Of a stretch of DNA of 64,000 nucleotides, positions 35,694 through 43,848 are shown in pieces. The stretch covers positions 22,373-86,372 of the forward strand of contig NZ_QGDB01000009.1 of NCBI RefSeq assembly GCF_003149535.1, given 5' to 3'. The first letter of the stretch is position 1. The number at the start of each line of letters is the position of its first letter. This DNA comes from Falsochrobactrum shanghaiense. GTDB lineage: Bacteria; Pseudomonadota; Alphaproteobacteria; Rhizobiales; Rhizobiaceae. The notes under the pieces were generated by a model that searched no databases, was not told where the DNA came from, and saw only the letters and a program-made list of their open reading frames with translations. The position numbers and the translations under genes are program-made.

Positions 35694-36585
35694 TACTCAA
35701 CCTCTGCGCCCGACAACCGGAAGCACCATCGCCGGGGTCAGAAGGAAGATAGCAAGCTTGCGCCTGAGCGCAATGGCAGTCGTTTGCCTGACCATCCTCT
35801 TCCTCTTCATATTGCTGGCACTGTTTTCGTCTCAGTTCGCGCCCTATGACCCTGTCTTCCCGGATTTGCGTGCACGCCTAGTACCACCTGCATGGAGCGA
35901 CCGTGGTACGATGAAGCACATTCTCGGCACCGACCAGCTCGGTCGCGACATGCTTTCGCGCCTGATCTACGGCAGCCGCATCGCGCTTCTAGTCGGTTTC
36001 CTCGGCGTGATCGTTGCAGCTTTCATCGGCACGGTCGTTGGCCTTATCGCCGGCTTTGCTGGCGGTAAGCTGGATGCCGTGCTGATGGCCTTCGTCAACA
36101 CGTTGCTCGCTGTACCCAATACGCTTCTCTATCTGACGGTGCTGGCTGTATTCGGCCAGAGCCTGACGCTGCTCATCATCATTATCGGCTGCATCAACTG
36201 GACTACGTTTGCCCGCGTTGTGCGCGGCGAGGTTCTGAGCGTGAAGCGCCGTGAATTCATCGAGGCGAGCCGTGCAATTGGCCAATTGCCAGCGATTACC
36301 ATGGTGCGCCACGTTCTGCCCAACGTTATCGGGCCGATCATCGTGATCGCCACGATGAACGTCGCCATGCTGATCATCCTTGAGGCAACCTTGAGCTTCC
36401 TCGGTTTTGGCGTGCAGCCGCCGACTGTGACTTGGGGCCGCATGCTGGCCGATGGCCGCAACTATGTGGCAACCGCTTGGTGGCTGGCAGCCTTCCCCGG
36501 CCTGACGATCACCCTTCTCACACTGTCGCTGATCTTCCTTGGTGACTGGCTTCGCGACAGGCTCGATCCGAGAAACGACGCATGA
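35686..36585 (+). CDS. ABC transporter permease, DppC type
   Basis: About 299 residues. The N-terminal tail is followed by one membrane segment, then HILGTDQLGRDMLSRLIYG, a DppC/OppC hallmark, and five further segments; FIEASRAIGQ carries the EAA loop. The ATG at 35686 overlaps the DppB-like stop by eight bases (ATGGCTGA). Its stop overlaps the next gene as ATGA. Confidence 0.93.
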   Translation: MADTQPLRPTTGSTIAGVRRKIASLRLSAMAVVCLTILFLFILLALFSSQFAPYDPVFPDLRARLVPPAWSDRGTMKHILGTDQLGRDMLSRLIYGSRIALLVGFLGVIVAAFIGTVVGLIAGFAGGKLDAVLMAFVNTLLAVPNTLLYLTVLAVFGQSLTLLIIIIGCINWTTFARVVRGEVLSVKRREFIEASRAIGQLPAITMVRHVLPNVIGPIIVIATMNVAMLIILEATLSFLGFGVQPPTVTWGRMLADGRNYVATAWWLAAFPGLTITLLTLSLIFLGDWLRDRLDPRNDA

Positions 36586-37946
36586 GCCAACAAACCGACC
36601 GTGCACTCTCGGAACTGATCGAATGGGTAAAGATGCCTAGTCATAAGACTGAGCCCGAATCCATGCGTGAAGCCGCACACTTCTGCGCGCGTCTTCTTAA
36701 AGAAGCCGGCTTTACGGTCCGCTTTGTTGGCTCTCCCGAAGCTCCAGCCATCATAGCCCGGATCAATCCCGACGCCCCGAAAACGCTTCTCTTCTATAGC
36801 CACTACGACGTCGTTGCCCCCGGTGATGAGGGTGCCTGGACCCATCCTCCCTTCTCAGGCCATGTCGAGGATGGCGTCCTCCATGGACGCGGCTCATCCG
36901 ATCACAAGGCGACCTTCATCGCCCGCCTCGAAGCGGTTCGCCGTCTTTTGAAAAGCGGTGAACTTCCGCTCGGGATCGCTTTCCTCATTGAAGGCGATGA
37001 GGAGCTAGGCAGCAGAGGGCTGGAACAGATCATAATCGACAATCGTGACATGCTCACAGCCTCTGGGGGTCTCTATTCCGGTGGTGCGCGCACAGAGACG
37101 GGCAAGCCGGTGATCCGCGCCGGCGGCAAGGGTCAGATCGCCATTCACCTCACCGTCCAGCTGTCGAATCGCGATAACCATTCAAAATGGGCGGCGATTG
37201 CACCCAATCCCGGCTGGCGCCTGGTTGCAGCATTGAACACGCTTTATGACGGCGACAGGGACCAACTGCTAACCAAAGGATTTCTGGAAAGCGCTCTGCC
37301 GCCCAACGCTGCCGATGAAGCAGCCCTCGCCAAGCTCAACTTCGATGTCGATGCCTTCCTCAAGTCATCCGGCCATAAACGTCTGCGCGCCGATGCGCAG
37401 GCCGATCCGTTGCGCACGCTTCTCTTTGTGCCGACCTTCAACATTGCTTGGTTGCGCAGCGGACCCGGCAGCTCGACAGTTCTGCCGGGAACCGCCTCGG
37501 CCATGCTCGACTTGCGCCTCGTTCCCGGTCAGACCGCCCGCGGTGCCGAACAGACCGTGCGCGATCATCTTGCCAGCCATGGCTTTGGCGATGTTCTCAT
37601 CGAGGTAAGCAAAGGCTCCGAGCCTGAGAAATGCGACCTTGACGATCTTGTCATACAGTCTCTCTATGCTGCCGCAGTCAAAGTGCATGGCGAATGCGAC
37701 GTCTACCCGATGGGGCCGGGCTCCGGTCCACGTTACCTGTTCGCGCGTCATCTTGGATGCAGCCTCGTGCAGGATCCCGGATGTAGTTGGTCGGGCTCAA
37801 ACGACCATGCTGCAAACGAAAATATCATGATCGAGCACTTTCAGCAGAATATCGATCTCATCGAAGCATTCCTGCGTGACTATGCCCGCCGCTGCGCAGA
37901 TGGCGGCTCCGCCCCGTCCCTCGGAGGAGCAACTAATAATGTTTGA
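36582..37946 (+). CDS. M20-family metallo-amidohydrolase 2
   Basis: A 454-residue paralogue of the enzyme at 31775, only distantly similar. Ligands are in YSHYDVVAPG (His), GRGSSDHKA (Asp), EGDEELGS (Glu pair, one neighbour changed to Asp) and SNDHAANENI (His). The start overlaps the permease stop by four bases, and the end overlaps the ATPase start by eight. Placing a second amidohydrolase between permease and ATPase genes makes a shared function with the transporter nearly certain. Two enzymes may remove two different amide groups or different stereoisomers. Confidence 0.9.
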   Translation: MSQQTDRALSELIEWVKMPSHKTEPESMREAAHFCARLLKEAGFTVRFVGSPEAPAIIARINPDAPKTLLFYSHYDVVAPGDEGAWTHPPFSGHVEDGVLHGRGSSDHKATFIARLEAVRRLLKSGELPLGIAFLIEGDEELGSRGLEQIIIDNRDMLTASGGLYSGGARTETGKPVIRAGGKGQIAIHLTVQLSNRDNHSKWAAIAPNPGWRLVAALNTLYDGDRDQLLTKGFLESALPPNAADEAALAKLNFDVDAFLKSSGHKRLRADAQADPLRTLLFVPTFNIAWLRSGPGSSTVLPGTASAMLDLRLVPGQTARGAEQTVRDHLASHGFGDVLIEVSKGSEPEKCDLDDLVIQSLYAAAVKVHGECDVYPMGPGSGPRYLFARHLGCSLVQDPGCSWSGSNDHAANENIMIEHFQQNIDLIEAFLRDYARRCADGGSAPSLGGATNNV

Positions 37947-39777
37947 TACCGCCCCCCTCTCTCCCGACCGACCCGTGCTCTCGGTAACGGACCTGACTGC
38001 CGCGTTCAAGCAGCGCGATGGCAGTTATCGCACCATCATCGACAAGATTTCCTTTGACATTGCGCCGCGCGAAACGCTAGCCGTCGTGGGTGAATCCGGC
38101 TCCGGCAAGAGTGTTACCGCTATGTCGATCATGCGTCTTCTGGCGGACCGTTCCACCCGCATCACTGGCAAGGTCGAACTGGATGGCAGGAGCCTGCTGG
38201 ATCTCACCGAACAGGACATGCGCACCGTGCGCGGCAATGACATTGCCATGATCTTCCAGGAACCGATGACAAGCCTCAATCCGTTGATGACAGTTGGCGC
38301 GCAGATCGGTGAAGTTCTGGTACGCCATCGCGGCATGTCCTGGGCGAAAGCGCGTACGGAAAGCATCCGCATGCTCGAACGCGTCCGCATCCCGGAAGCG
38401 GCTCGCCGTCTCGCTGAATATCCCCACCGCCTATCGGGCGGTATGCGCCAACGTGTCATGATTGCCATGGCGCTCGCCTGCAAACCACGCCTTCTGATCG
38501 CCGACGAGCCGACCACTGCACTTGATGTGACCATTCAGGCCCAGACCCTCGCCCTGATGAAAGTCCTTCAGGAAGAAGAAGGCATGGGCATCCTCTTCAT
38601 CACCCATGACATGGGCGTGGTGTCGGAAGTAGCAGACCGCACGCTGGTCATGCTGAAGGGCAATGCGGTGGAGCGCGGCAAGACCACCGATATTTTCAAC
38701 GCACCGACCCATCCCTATACTAAAGCGCTCTTGGCAGCGGTTCCGACGCTTGGTTCCATGGCGGGCGAAGCATTGCCGATGCGCTTCCCATGCGTGGATG
38801 CCAAGACTGGCATCGCGACCCCTCCCCCGCTCGCAGTCGATACGGTAGCCCAAGATGAGCTGCCTGTTCTCACGGTCAAGAACCTTACCACCCGCTACAC
38901 GGTCGGTCGTGGCCTGATCGGCAAGCCGAAATTCGCCATTCACGCCGTGGAAAATGTCTCCTTCGAACTGCGCAAGGGCGAAACGCTGGCGCTGGTGGGC
39001 GAATCCGGTTGCGGCAAGTCAACGCTGGGCCGCTCGGTCCTGCGTCTGGTTGAGCCCAAATCCGGCGAGATCAAACTTCACGGCACCGATATCGGTGACC
39101 TTAATGCCAGCGCTTTACGGCGCATGCGCCGTAGCGCACAGCTGATTTTCCAGGATCCCTATGCAAGTCTTGATCCGCGTTATTCCGTGGGAACCGCCAT
39201 TGCCGAGCCGCTCTTGACCCATGGACTGGCAACCAAGGCCCAAGCGCGCGAGCGCGTGGCGGCCCTTCTGGAGCGCGTTGGCCTCAGTGCCGATTACGCC
39301 ACCCGCTATCCGCATGAATTTTCGGGTGGCCAGCGCCAGCGTATCTCGATTGCCCGCGCGCTTGCATTAGAACCTTCCATGATCGTCGCCGATGAAGCGG
39401 TCTCGGCGCTCGATGTCTCGATTAAAGCGCAGGTTCTGAACCTAATGCTCGATCTTCAGGAGAACCTAAAGATCGCCTATCTCTTCATCTCGCATGACAT
39501 GGCGGTGGTGGAGCGGATCAGCCATCGCGTCGCCGTTATGTATCTCGGCGAAATCGTCGAGATCGGGCCGCGCGAAGCCATCTTCAGCAATCCCCAGCAT
39601 GCCTATACCAAAAAACTGCTGGCAGCCGTGCCCAAGGTCGATCCGGCCCGCCGTGGTCGCAAGCTTCAGATATCCAATGACGAGATTCTCAGCCCGATCC
39701 GTCCGATGGGTTATGTTCCGCCAGCACGTACCTATCGCGCAGTAGGCAACGATCATTTCGTTTGCGAAAGCAGATAA
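37939..39777 (+). CDS. fused double ATPase of the dipeptide-type ABC transporter (DppD-DppF)
   Basis: About 612 residues with two complete nucleotide-binding domains. First: [29 protein letters not shown]. Second: [29 protein letters not shown], where the usual DEP is DEA. The C-terminal oligopeptide-transporter motif (YPHEFSGG..., then [12 protein letters not shown]) is present in both halves. The fusion replaces separate DppD and DppF genes. ATG at 37939, with GGAGGAGC before it, overlaps the M20 stop. Last gene of the operon; a strong terminator follows at 39817. Confidence 0.93.
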   Translation: MFDTAPLSPDRPVLSVTDLTAAFKQRDGSYRTIIDKISFDIAPRETLAVVGESGSGKSVTAMSIMRLLADRSTRITGKVELDGRSLLDLTEQDMRTVRGNDIAMIFQEPMTSLNPLMTVGAQIGEVLVRHRGMSWAKARTESIRMLERVRIPEAARRLAEYPHRLSGGMRQRVMIAMALACKPRLLIADEPTTALDVTIQAQTLALMKVLQEEEGMGILFITHDMGVVSEVADRTLVMLKGNAVERGKTTDIFNAPTHPYTKALLAAVPTLGSMAGEALPMRFPCVDAKTGIATPPPLAVDTVAQDELPVLTVKNLTTRYTVGRGLIGKPKFAIHAVENVSFELRKGETLALVGESGCGKSTLGRSVLRLVEPKSGEIKLHGTDIGDLNASALRRMRRSAQLIFQDPYASLDPRYSVGTAIAEPLLTHGLATKAQARERVAALLERVGLSADYATRYPHEFSGGQRQRISIARALALEPSMIVADEAVSALDVSIKAQVLNLMLDLQENLKIAYLFISHDMAVVERISHRVAVMYLGEIVEIGPREAIFSNPQHAYTKKLLAAVPKVDPARRGRKLQISNDEILSPIRPMGYVPPARTYRAVGNDHFVCESR

Positions 39778-39816
39778 ATGATCGGGCGCTGCGGCGACCC
39801 ATTCTGCCCCCGATAA

Positions 39817-39853
39817 AAAAGAGCCATTCTGGTAATGCCGGAGCGGCTCTTTT
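39817..39853. terminator. bidirectional rho-independent terminator
   Basis: AAAAGAGCC and GGCTCTTTT, nine-base perfect arms around a 19-base loop, with A- and T-runs on both sides. It separates the convergent ABC operon (plus) and the dehalogenase-like gene (minus). Confidence 0.85.
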
Positions 39854-39875
39854 CATATCTTGTGTCATCGATGGC

Positions 39876-40799
39876 TTATGCGACCGGCGTGGGTTCTTGA
39901 CCGCCAAAGAACTGCTGGAAGGGCTCCAGCACCATCTGCGGCTTTTCTTCAGCTGGATAATGGCCGGTCGGAATGGCCCAGCCGCGCAGGTTCGGCGCCC
40001 ATGCAGACCACGCTTCAAGTGGGTTGTAATGACGACCACAATGACTGTTGCTGCCCCACAGGACAAGCACCGGGCATTCGATCTGGCGATTTCCGAAATC
40101 AGCGCTGTCCATTGCAAAGTCCAGAGAAACGGTTGCGCGATAGTCCTCGCAGACCGCATGAATCTGCTCATGCGTGGTGCAGCGCTTGTATTCAGCCATG
40201 GCCAGCGGATCGAAAATCGACAGACCAACGCCCTTCTTGTTGAGCTTGTAATCAATGTAATAGCTCAGGTCGCTGCCCAGAAGCTTTTCTGGAAACGGGG
40301 CCTTCTGCGCCATGAAGAACCAGTGATATGCTTCAAGGCCCCAGCCGAGACTGACATGGGTCAGTGCATGGTGGGTCGGAACGATATCGAGCGAGGCAAG
40401 GCGCTCAACGCGGTTCGGCGCATCCAGCGCCATGCGAAAGGCAACGCGCGCGCCGCGGTCATGGCCGGCAACCTGAAACCGCTCCAAGCCAAGCCGGTCC
40501 ATTACTTCCAGATTGTCCTGAGCCATGGCACGGAATGTGTAACCGGAATGATCCTCGCCACCATCGGGCTTGGAACTGTCGCCATAGCCGCGCAGATCAG
40601 GCAAGACCACGGTGAATTGTTCCGCAAGCTTCGGTGCGATGCGGTGCCAGCTGACATGGGTCAGCGGATTGCCGTGCAAAAGCAGAAGCGCCGGACCCTT
40701 TCCGCCGACGGCTACGTTGATTTCAGCACCCTTGGTGCGAATACGCTGGTGTTTGAAGCCGGGCAGAAGCTTTTCTGCGTTGGAGAGGGCAGATGACAT
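39876..40799 (-). CDS. alpha/beta hydrolase, fluoroacetate dehalogenase-like
   Basis: A 307-residue hydrolase. It retains the residue set of fluoroacetate dehalogenase FAcD with nearly constant offset: nucleophile Asp114 with Arg115 and Arg118 (GHDRGAR), Asp138 (SLDIVP), halide pocket His159-Trp160 and Tyr220, and catalytic His280 (PTGHYP). The N-terminal HGNPLTHVSWHRIAPKLAE matches the same group. The start at 40799 has AGAAAGG upstream. Reaction expected: hydrolytic removal of halide from a 2-haloacid; some relatives act on other small acids. It follows a tartrate-dehydrogenase-like gene by 56 bp and may act on a halogenated or ester analogue in the same pathway. Confidence 0.82.
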   Translation of the reverse strand: MSSALSNAEKLLPGFKHQRIRTKGAEINVAVGGKGPALLLLHGNPLTHVSWHRIAPKLAEQFTVVLPDLRGYGDSSKPDGGEDHSGYTFRAMAQDNLEVMDRLGLERFQVAGHDRGARVAFRMALDAPNRVERLASLDIVPTHHALTHVSLGWGLEAYHWFFMAQKAPFPEKLLGSDLSYYIDYKLNKKGVGLSIFDPLAMAEYKRCTTHEQIHAVCEDYRATVSLDFAMDSADFGNRQIECPVLVLWGSNSHCGRHYNPLEAWSAWAPNLRGWAIPTGHYPAEEKPQMVLEPFQQFFGGQEPTPVA

Positions 40800-40855
40800 T
40801 AACGAACCTTTCTCTTCCTTCACGCCGCCAGACGGCGCTCCCATATTTTTCCGGA

Positions 40856-41953
40856 TCAGGCTTCCTCGACCTGAAGTGCGTTCCGACCTTCGAGTGCGCG
40901 GCAAACAGCATCGGTTACATCTTGTGTATTGGCCGTTCCGCCCACATCCGGCGTCATGATGCCGGCTGCGCAAACTTGTTCAATCGCAGTCATCAGCCGT
41001 GCAGCAGCCGCATTCTCCCCCAGATGCTCAAGCATCTGCACCGCAGTCCAGAAGGTTGCGATCGGATTGGCGATGCCCTTGCCTGTAATATCAAAAGCGG
41101 AGCCATGGATTGGCTCGAACATCGAGGGGAAGCGGCGCTCTGGATCGATATTGCCGGTTGGTGCAACGCCGAGGCTGCCCGCCAGCGCTCCGGCAAGATC
41201 AGACAGAATATCAGCGTGAAGATTAGTGGCAACGATAGTATCGAGGCTCTTCGGATTGAGCGTCATACGCACCGCCATGGCATCAACCAGCATCTTGTCC
41301 CAGGTAACATCCGGGAATTCAGCCGCTACCTCTGCCGCGATCTCGTCCCACATCACCATGCCATGGCGCTGCGCATTGGACTTGGTGACCACCGTCAGAA
41401 GCTTGCGTGGGCGCGACTGCGCGATACGGAAAGCATAGCGCATAATCCGTGTAACGCCAACGCGGGTGAAAATTGACACTTCTGTCCCGACTTCTTCCGG
41501 TAGCCCCTTATGCGCACGCCCGCCACTGCCCGAATATTCGCCTTCGGAATTTTCGCGCACGATCACCCAGTCGAGATCTCCCGGCCCACAATCACGCAGT
41601 GGCGTGCGGATGCCCGGCAGGATACGCGTCGGGCGAACATTGGCATATTGGTCAAAGCCCTGACAGATCGGCAGGCGCAGGCCCCACAGGCTGATATGAT
41701 CCGGCACATCGGGCGCGCCGACGGCGCCAAAATAAATCGCGTCGAAACTCTTCAACTGTTCAAGACCGTCAGCCGGCATCAGCACGCCGTGCTTGCGGTA
41801 ATAGTCCGAACCCCAATCGAAGGTCGTTTGTGAAATGCTGAAATCCCCGCTGACTGCGGCCAGGGTATCGAGAACCTGTAGCCCTGCCGCGATCACTTCC
41901 GGCCCGATACCGTCAGCAGGAATAGCCGCGATTGTATGGTTGCGCATCATCAT
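40856..41953 (-). CDS. tartrate dehydrogenase-family protein
   Basis: About 365 residues, a second TtuC-like enzyme, with FGAVGAPDVPDHISLWG, VRENSEGEYSGSGG, TNLHADILSDLAG and HGSAFDITGKGIANPI. The metal-site segment reads NLHADILSD, not NLFGDILSD as in its paralogue at 29273. Three consecutive ATGs (41953, 41950, 41947) make the start uncertain; GGGG upstream fits 41947 best by spacing. It is divergent from a LysR gene and precedes the dehalogenase-like gene, so hydroxy-acid oxidation and dehalogenation may be consecutive steps. Confidence 0.87.
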   Translation of the reverse strand: MMMRNHTIAAIPADGIGPEVIAAGLQVLDTLAAVSGDFSISQTTFDWGSDYYRKHGVLMPADGLEQLKSFDAIYFGAVGAPDVPDHISLWGLRLPICQGFDQYANVRPTRILPGIRTPLRDCGPGDLDWVIVRENSEGEYSGSGGRAHKGLPEEVGTEVSIFTRVGVTRIMRYAFRIAQSRPRKLLTVVTKSNAQRHGMVMWDEIAAEVAAEFPDVTWDKMLVDAMAVRMTLNPKSLDTIVATNLHADILSDLAGALAGSLGVAPTGNIDPERRFPSMFEPIHGSAFDITGKGIANPIATFWTAVQMLEHLGENAAAARLMTAIEQVCAAGIMTPDVGGTANTQDVTDAVCRALEGRNALQVEEA

Positions 41954-42050
41954 ACCCCATGGAGTCACATCGTTACACCGTTGCACCACCCCGTGAAGAT
42001 GGCGAGCAATGTAAGCTTAGAATGAAGACTCCCGGTGGACCAATTGCGCG

Positions 42051-42066
42051 TTTATTATATAATAAA
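42051..42066. promoter_or_regulatory. 16-bp perfect AT-rich palindrome, probable LysR site
   Basis: TTTATTATATAATAAA lies 31 bp upstream of the LysR start and about 100 bp upstream of the divergent tartrate-dehydrogenase-like gene. Its dyad satisfies T-N11-A. It could also supply the -10 region of either promoter. Confidence 0.5.
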
Positions 42067-42096
42067 ATGAAATAATACGGACGGGAAATTGGCTGC

Positions 42097-43011
42097 ATGG
42101 AACTGGAACAATTACGCTGTTTTATAGCGGTCGCGGAAGAGTTGCATTTTGGCCGCGCGGCACAAAGGCTTGGCATCCTTCCCGCCTCCTTTGGACGACA
42201 AATCCGGCTGCTGGAAGAAACCCTCGGTGTTGCGCTACTCGCCCGCACGACACGTAGTGTTGCCCTGACTGAGGAGGGAACACGTCTGTTGCAGGAGGTT
42301 CGCCCTCTTCTCCAGCGCCTTGAAACACTGGCCGACGAATTTCGCTCCCAGCGCAAGGCCAGTGCGCGTGCGCTGCGAATTGGTGCGATCGACAGCGCGG
42401 CAGCGTCTCTCATCCCCCTGTTGTTGCAGGATTTCCGGGCGCTTTACCCGGATGTTCCTTTGCAGTTGATAGAAGACAAGTCCACCCGGCTCATACCAAA
42501 GCTGCGTTCAGGTCGTCTGGATATAGCCTTTGTCCGTCCGCGTCCGGGCCGGATAAGCCCAATTACAGTCGATGTGTTGTTTTACGAGAATGCAGTGGTT
42601 GCCATGCCCGAGGATAATCCATTAGCAGAAAAAGAAATCATTACGGTGGCAGATCTTCGCAACACGCCGCTGATTGTCCCGGATAAGCGTTCCCGCCCCC
42701 ATAGCCATGATTTAACCTTCGCGCTCTTCACCGAAGCGGGACTCCATCCCAATATCGTGCAGGTCGCCGACGAAAAGCAAACGATACTCGGTCTGGTAGC
42801 GGCAGGTATTGGGCTGGCCATCGTACCACGCGCCATGTCGCGGCTAACCATCCAGGGGATGCGCTATATCCCAATCAGCATTCCTTCGCCACAACATAAC
42901 ATGCTGATGCCACTTGCCGTCGCCTGGAGCAGGCATGTGCGCGACAATACGCGGGACAACCTTCTGCGTATCCTGCATGGAAACCTGAAGAATTATGCTG
43001 CCTTATCGTGA
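42097..43011 (+). CDS. LysR-family transcriptional regulator
   Basis: A 304-residue LTTR. ELEQLRCFIAVAEELHFGRAA begins the winged helix and ARTTRSVALTEEG its wing, as in the CatR/BenM-like group. Divergent from the tartrate-dehydrogenase-like and dehalogenase-like genes, which it most likely controls, with a perfect palindrome between. It converges on the GntR gene, 20 bp between stops. Confidence 0.92.
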   Translation: MELEQLRCFIAVAEELHFGRAAQRLGILPASFGRQIRLLEETLGVALLARTTRSVALTEEGTRLLQEVRPLLQRLETLADEFRSQRKASARALRIGAIDSAAASLIPLLLQDFRALYPDVPLQLIEDKSTRLIPKLRSGRLDIAFVRPRPGRISPITVDVLFYENAVVAMPEDNPLAEKEIITVADLRNTPLIVPDKRSRPHSHDLTFALFTEAGLHPNIVQVADEKQTILGLVAAGIGLAIVPRAMSRLTIQGMRYIPISIPSPQHNMLMPLAVAWSRHVRDNTRDNLLRILHGNLKNYAALS

Positions 43012-43031
43012 TGCAGGAAGCACGGAATTGA

Positions 43032-43727
43032 TTAGACGAGCGGCTCGCCCGCCTTATGCGTGCGCACAATACCATTACGAATATGATCATACCCGGCGAC
43101 AAACGCCCTCATTGGATCCCGTGCTTTCAAAGCTTCCACCAGAGCACGGTGCTCAGCATTGGAAACACCGAGAACAGCGGGGCTCGATAGGGCACGGAAA
43201 CGCTGAATATGCAATTCACGAACGAAACTCTGATAGATGGTTTCCAACCGTTTATTGCCGCTCATCAACCCGATCTGACGGTGGAACTCCAGGTTGATAG
43301 GGTAGTAATCATGAACATTTTCGCGGTCGATCAGCGCTTCCATTTTTTCGAGAAGACCTTCGAGATGCGCGATCTGCTTATCTGTTATGCGTTCGGCCAA
43401 AAACATTGACAGGCAGCCAAAAATACCGGCCCGCGCCTCTGAAAGATCAAGCGCCTCTTCATTCGTCAACGCTTTGACAAAAAAGCCGCGATTGGGGATC
43501 ACTTCAATCATGCCGAGCGCGGCTAGAGCGCTGCACGCTTCGCGAATAGGGCCCCGGCTAATGCCAAGCCGGGTTGCAAGACCATTTTCGTTGACGCGTT
43601 CATTCGGCTTCAACTCGCCATTGACGATCATCCGTTCGATTTCCGCTTGCACAACATTGGTCATTGACCGCGTGCGGAGAAAGTCAATTGCCGCCAGACC
43701 TTGCTGTTGTTCTGTCGCTTTGGTCAT
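43032..43727 (-). CDS. GntR-family regulator with FCD domain
   Basis: A 231-residue FadR-subfamily repressor. The winged helix includes NVVQAEIERMIVNGELKPNE, SRGPIREACSALAALGMIEV and the wing IPNRGFFV; the helical FCD effector domain follows, with His ligands in NLEFHRQ and AEHRALVEAL. It sits in the middle of the locus and is the best candidate to bind the TTGTYRACAA operators at 26419, 28057, 28089, 31698, 47783 and 48598. FCD ligands are usually organic acids bound through a metal. No copy of the motif is seen before its own gene, so it may not regulate itself. Confidence 0.92.
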   Translation of the reverse strand: MTKATEQQQGLAAIDFLRTRSMTNVVQAEIERMIVNGELKPNERVNENGLATRLGISRGPIREACSALAALGMIEVIPNRGFFVKALTNEEALDLSEARAGIFGCLSMFLAERITDKQIAHLEGLLEKMEALIDRENVHDYYPINLEFHRQIGLMSGNKRLETIYQSFVRELHIQRFRALSSPAVLGVSNAEHRALVEALKARDPMRAFVAGYDHIRNGIVRTHKAGEPLV

Positions 43728-43810
43728 CTTCAGACTTTTCCCAATCTATACAGGCCAATACCTCTTGCAATAACAGCTTTAATCCAATGAATTCATGAAT
43801 GAGTCAAGGC

Positions 43811-43837
43811 TTGACCACTCGCCTGGCGAGTGGTCAA
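43811..43837. repeat. 27-bp perfect inverted repeat
   Basis: Arms TTGACCACTCGCC and GGCGAGTGGTCAA with one central T. It sits 12 bp past the end of the ABC permease gene and 84 bp upstream of the GntR gene. As a hairpin it could end or stabilise the ABC operon transcript, but the T-run (TTTT) follows it on the plus strand only. As DNA it could be an operator of the adjacent GntR gene. The sequence does not decide. Confidence 0.6.
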
Positions 43838-43848
43838 TTTTCAGTGCA

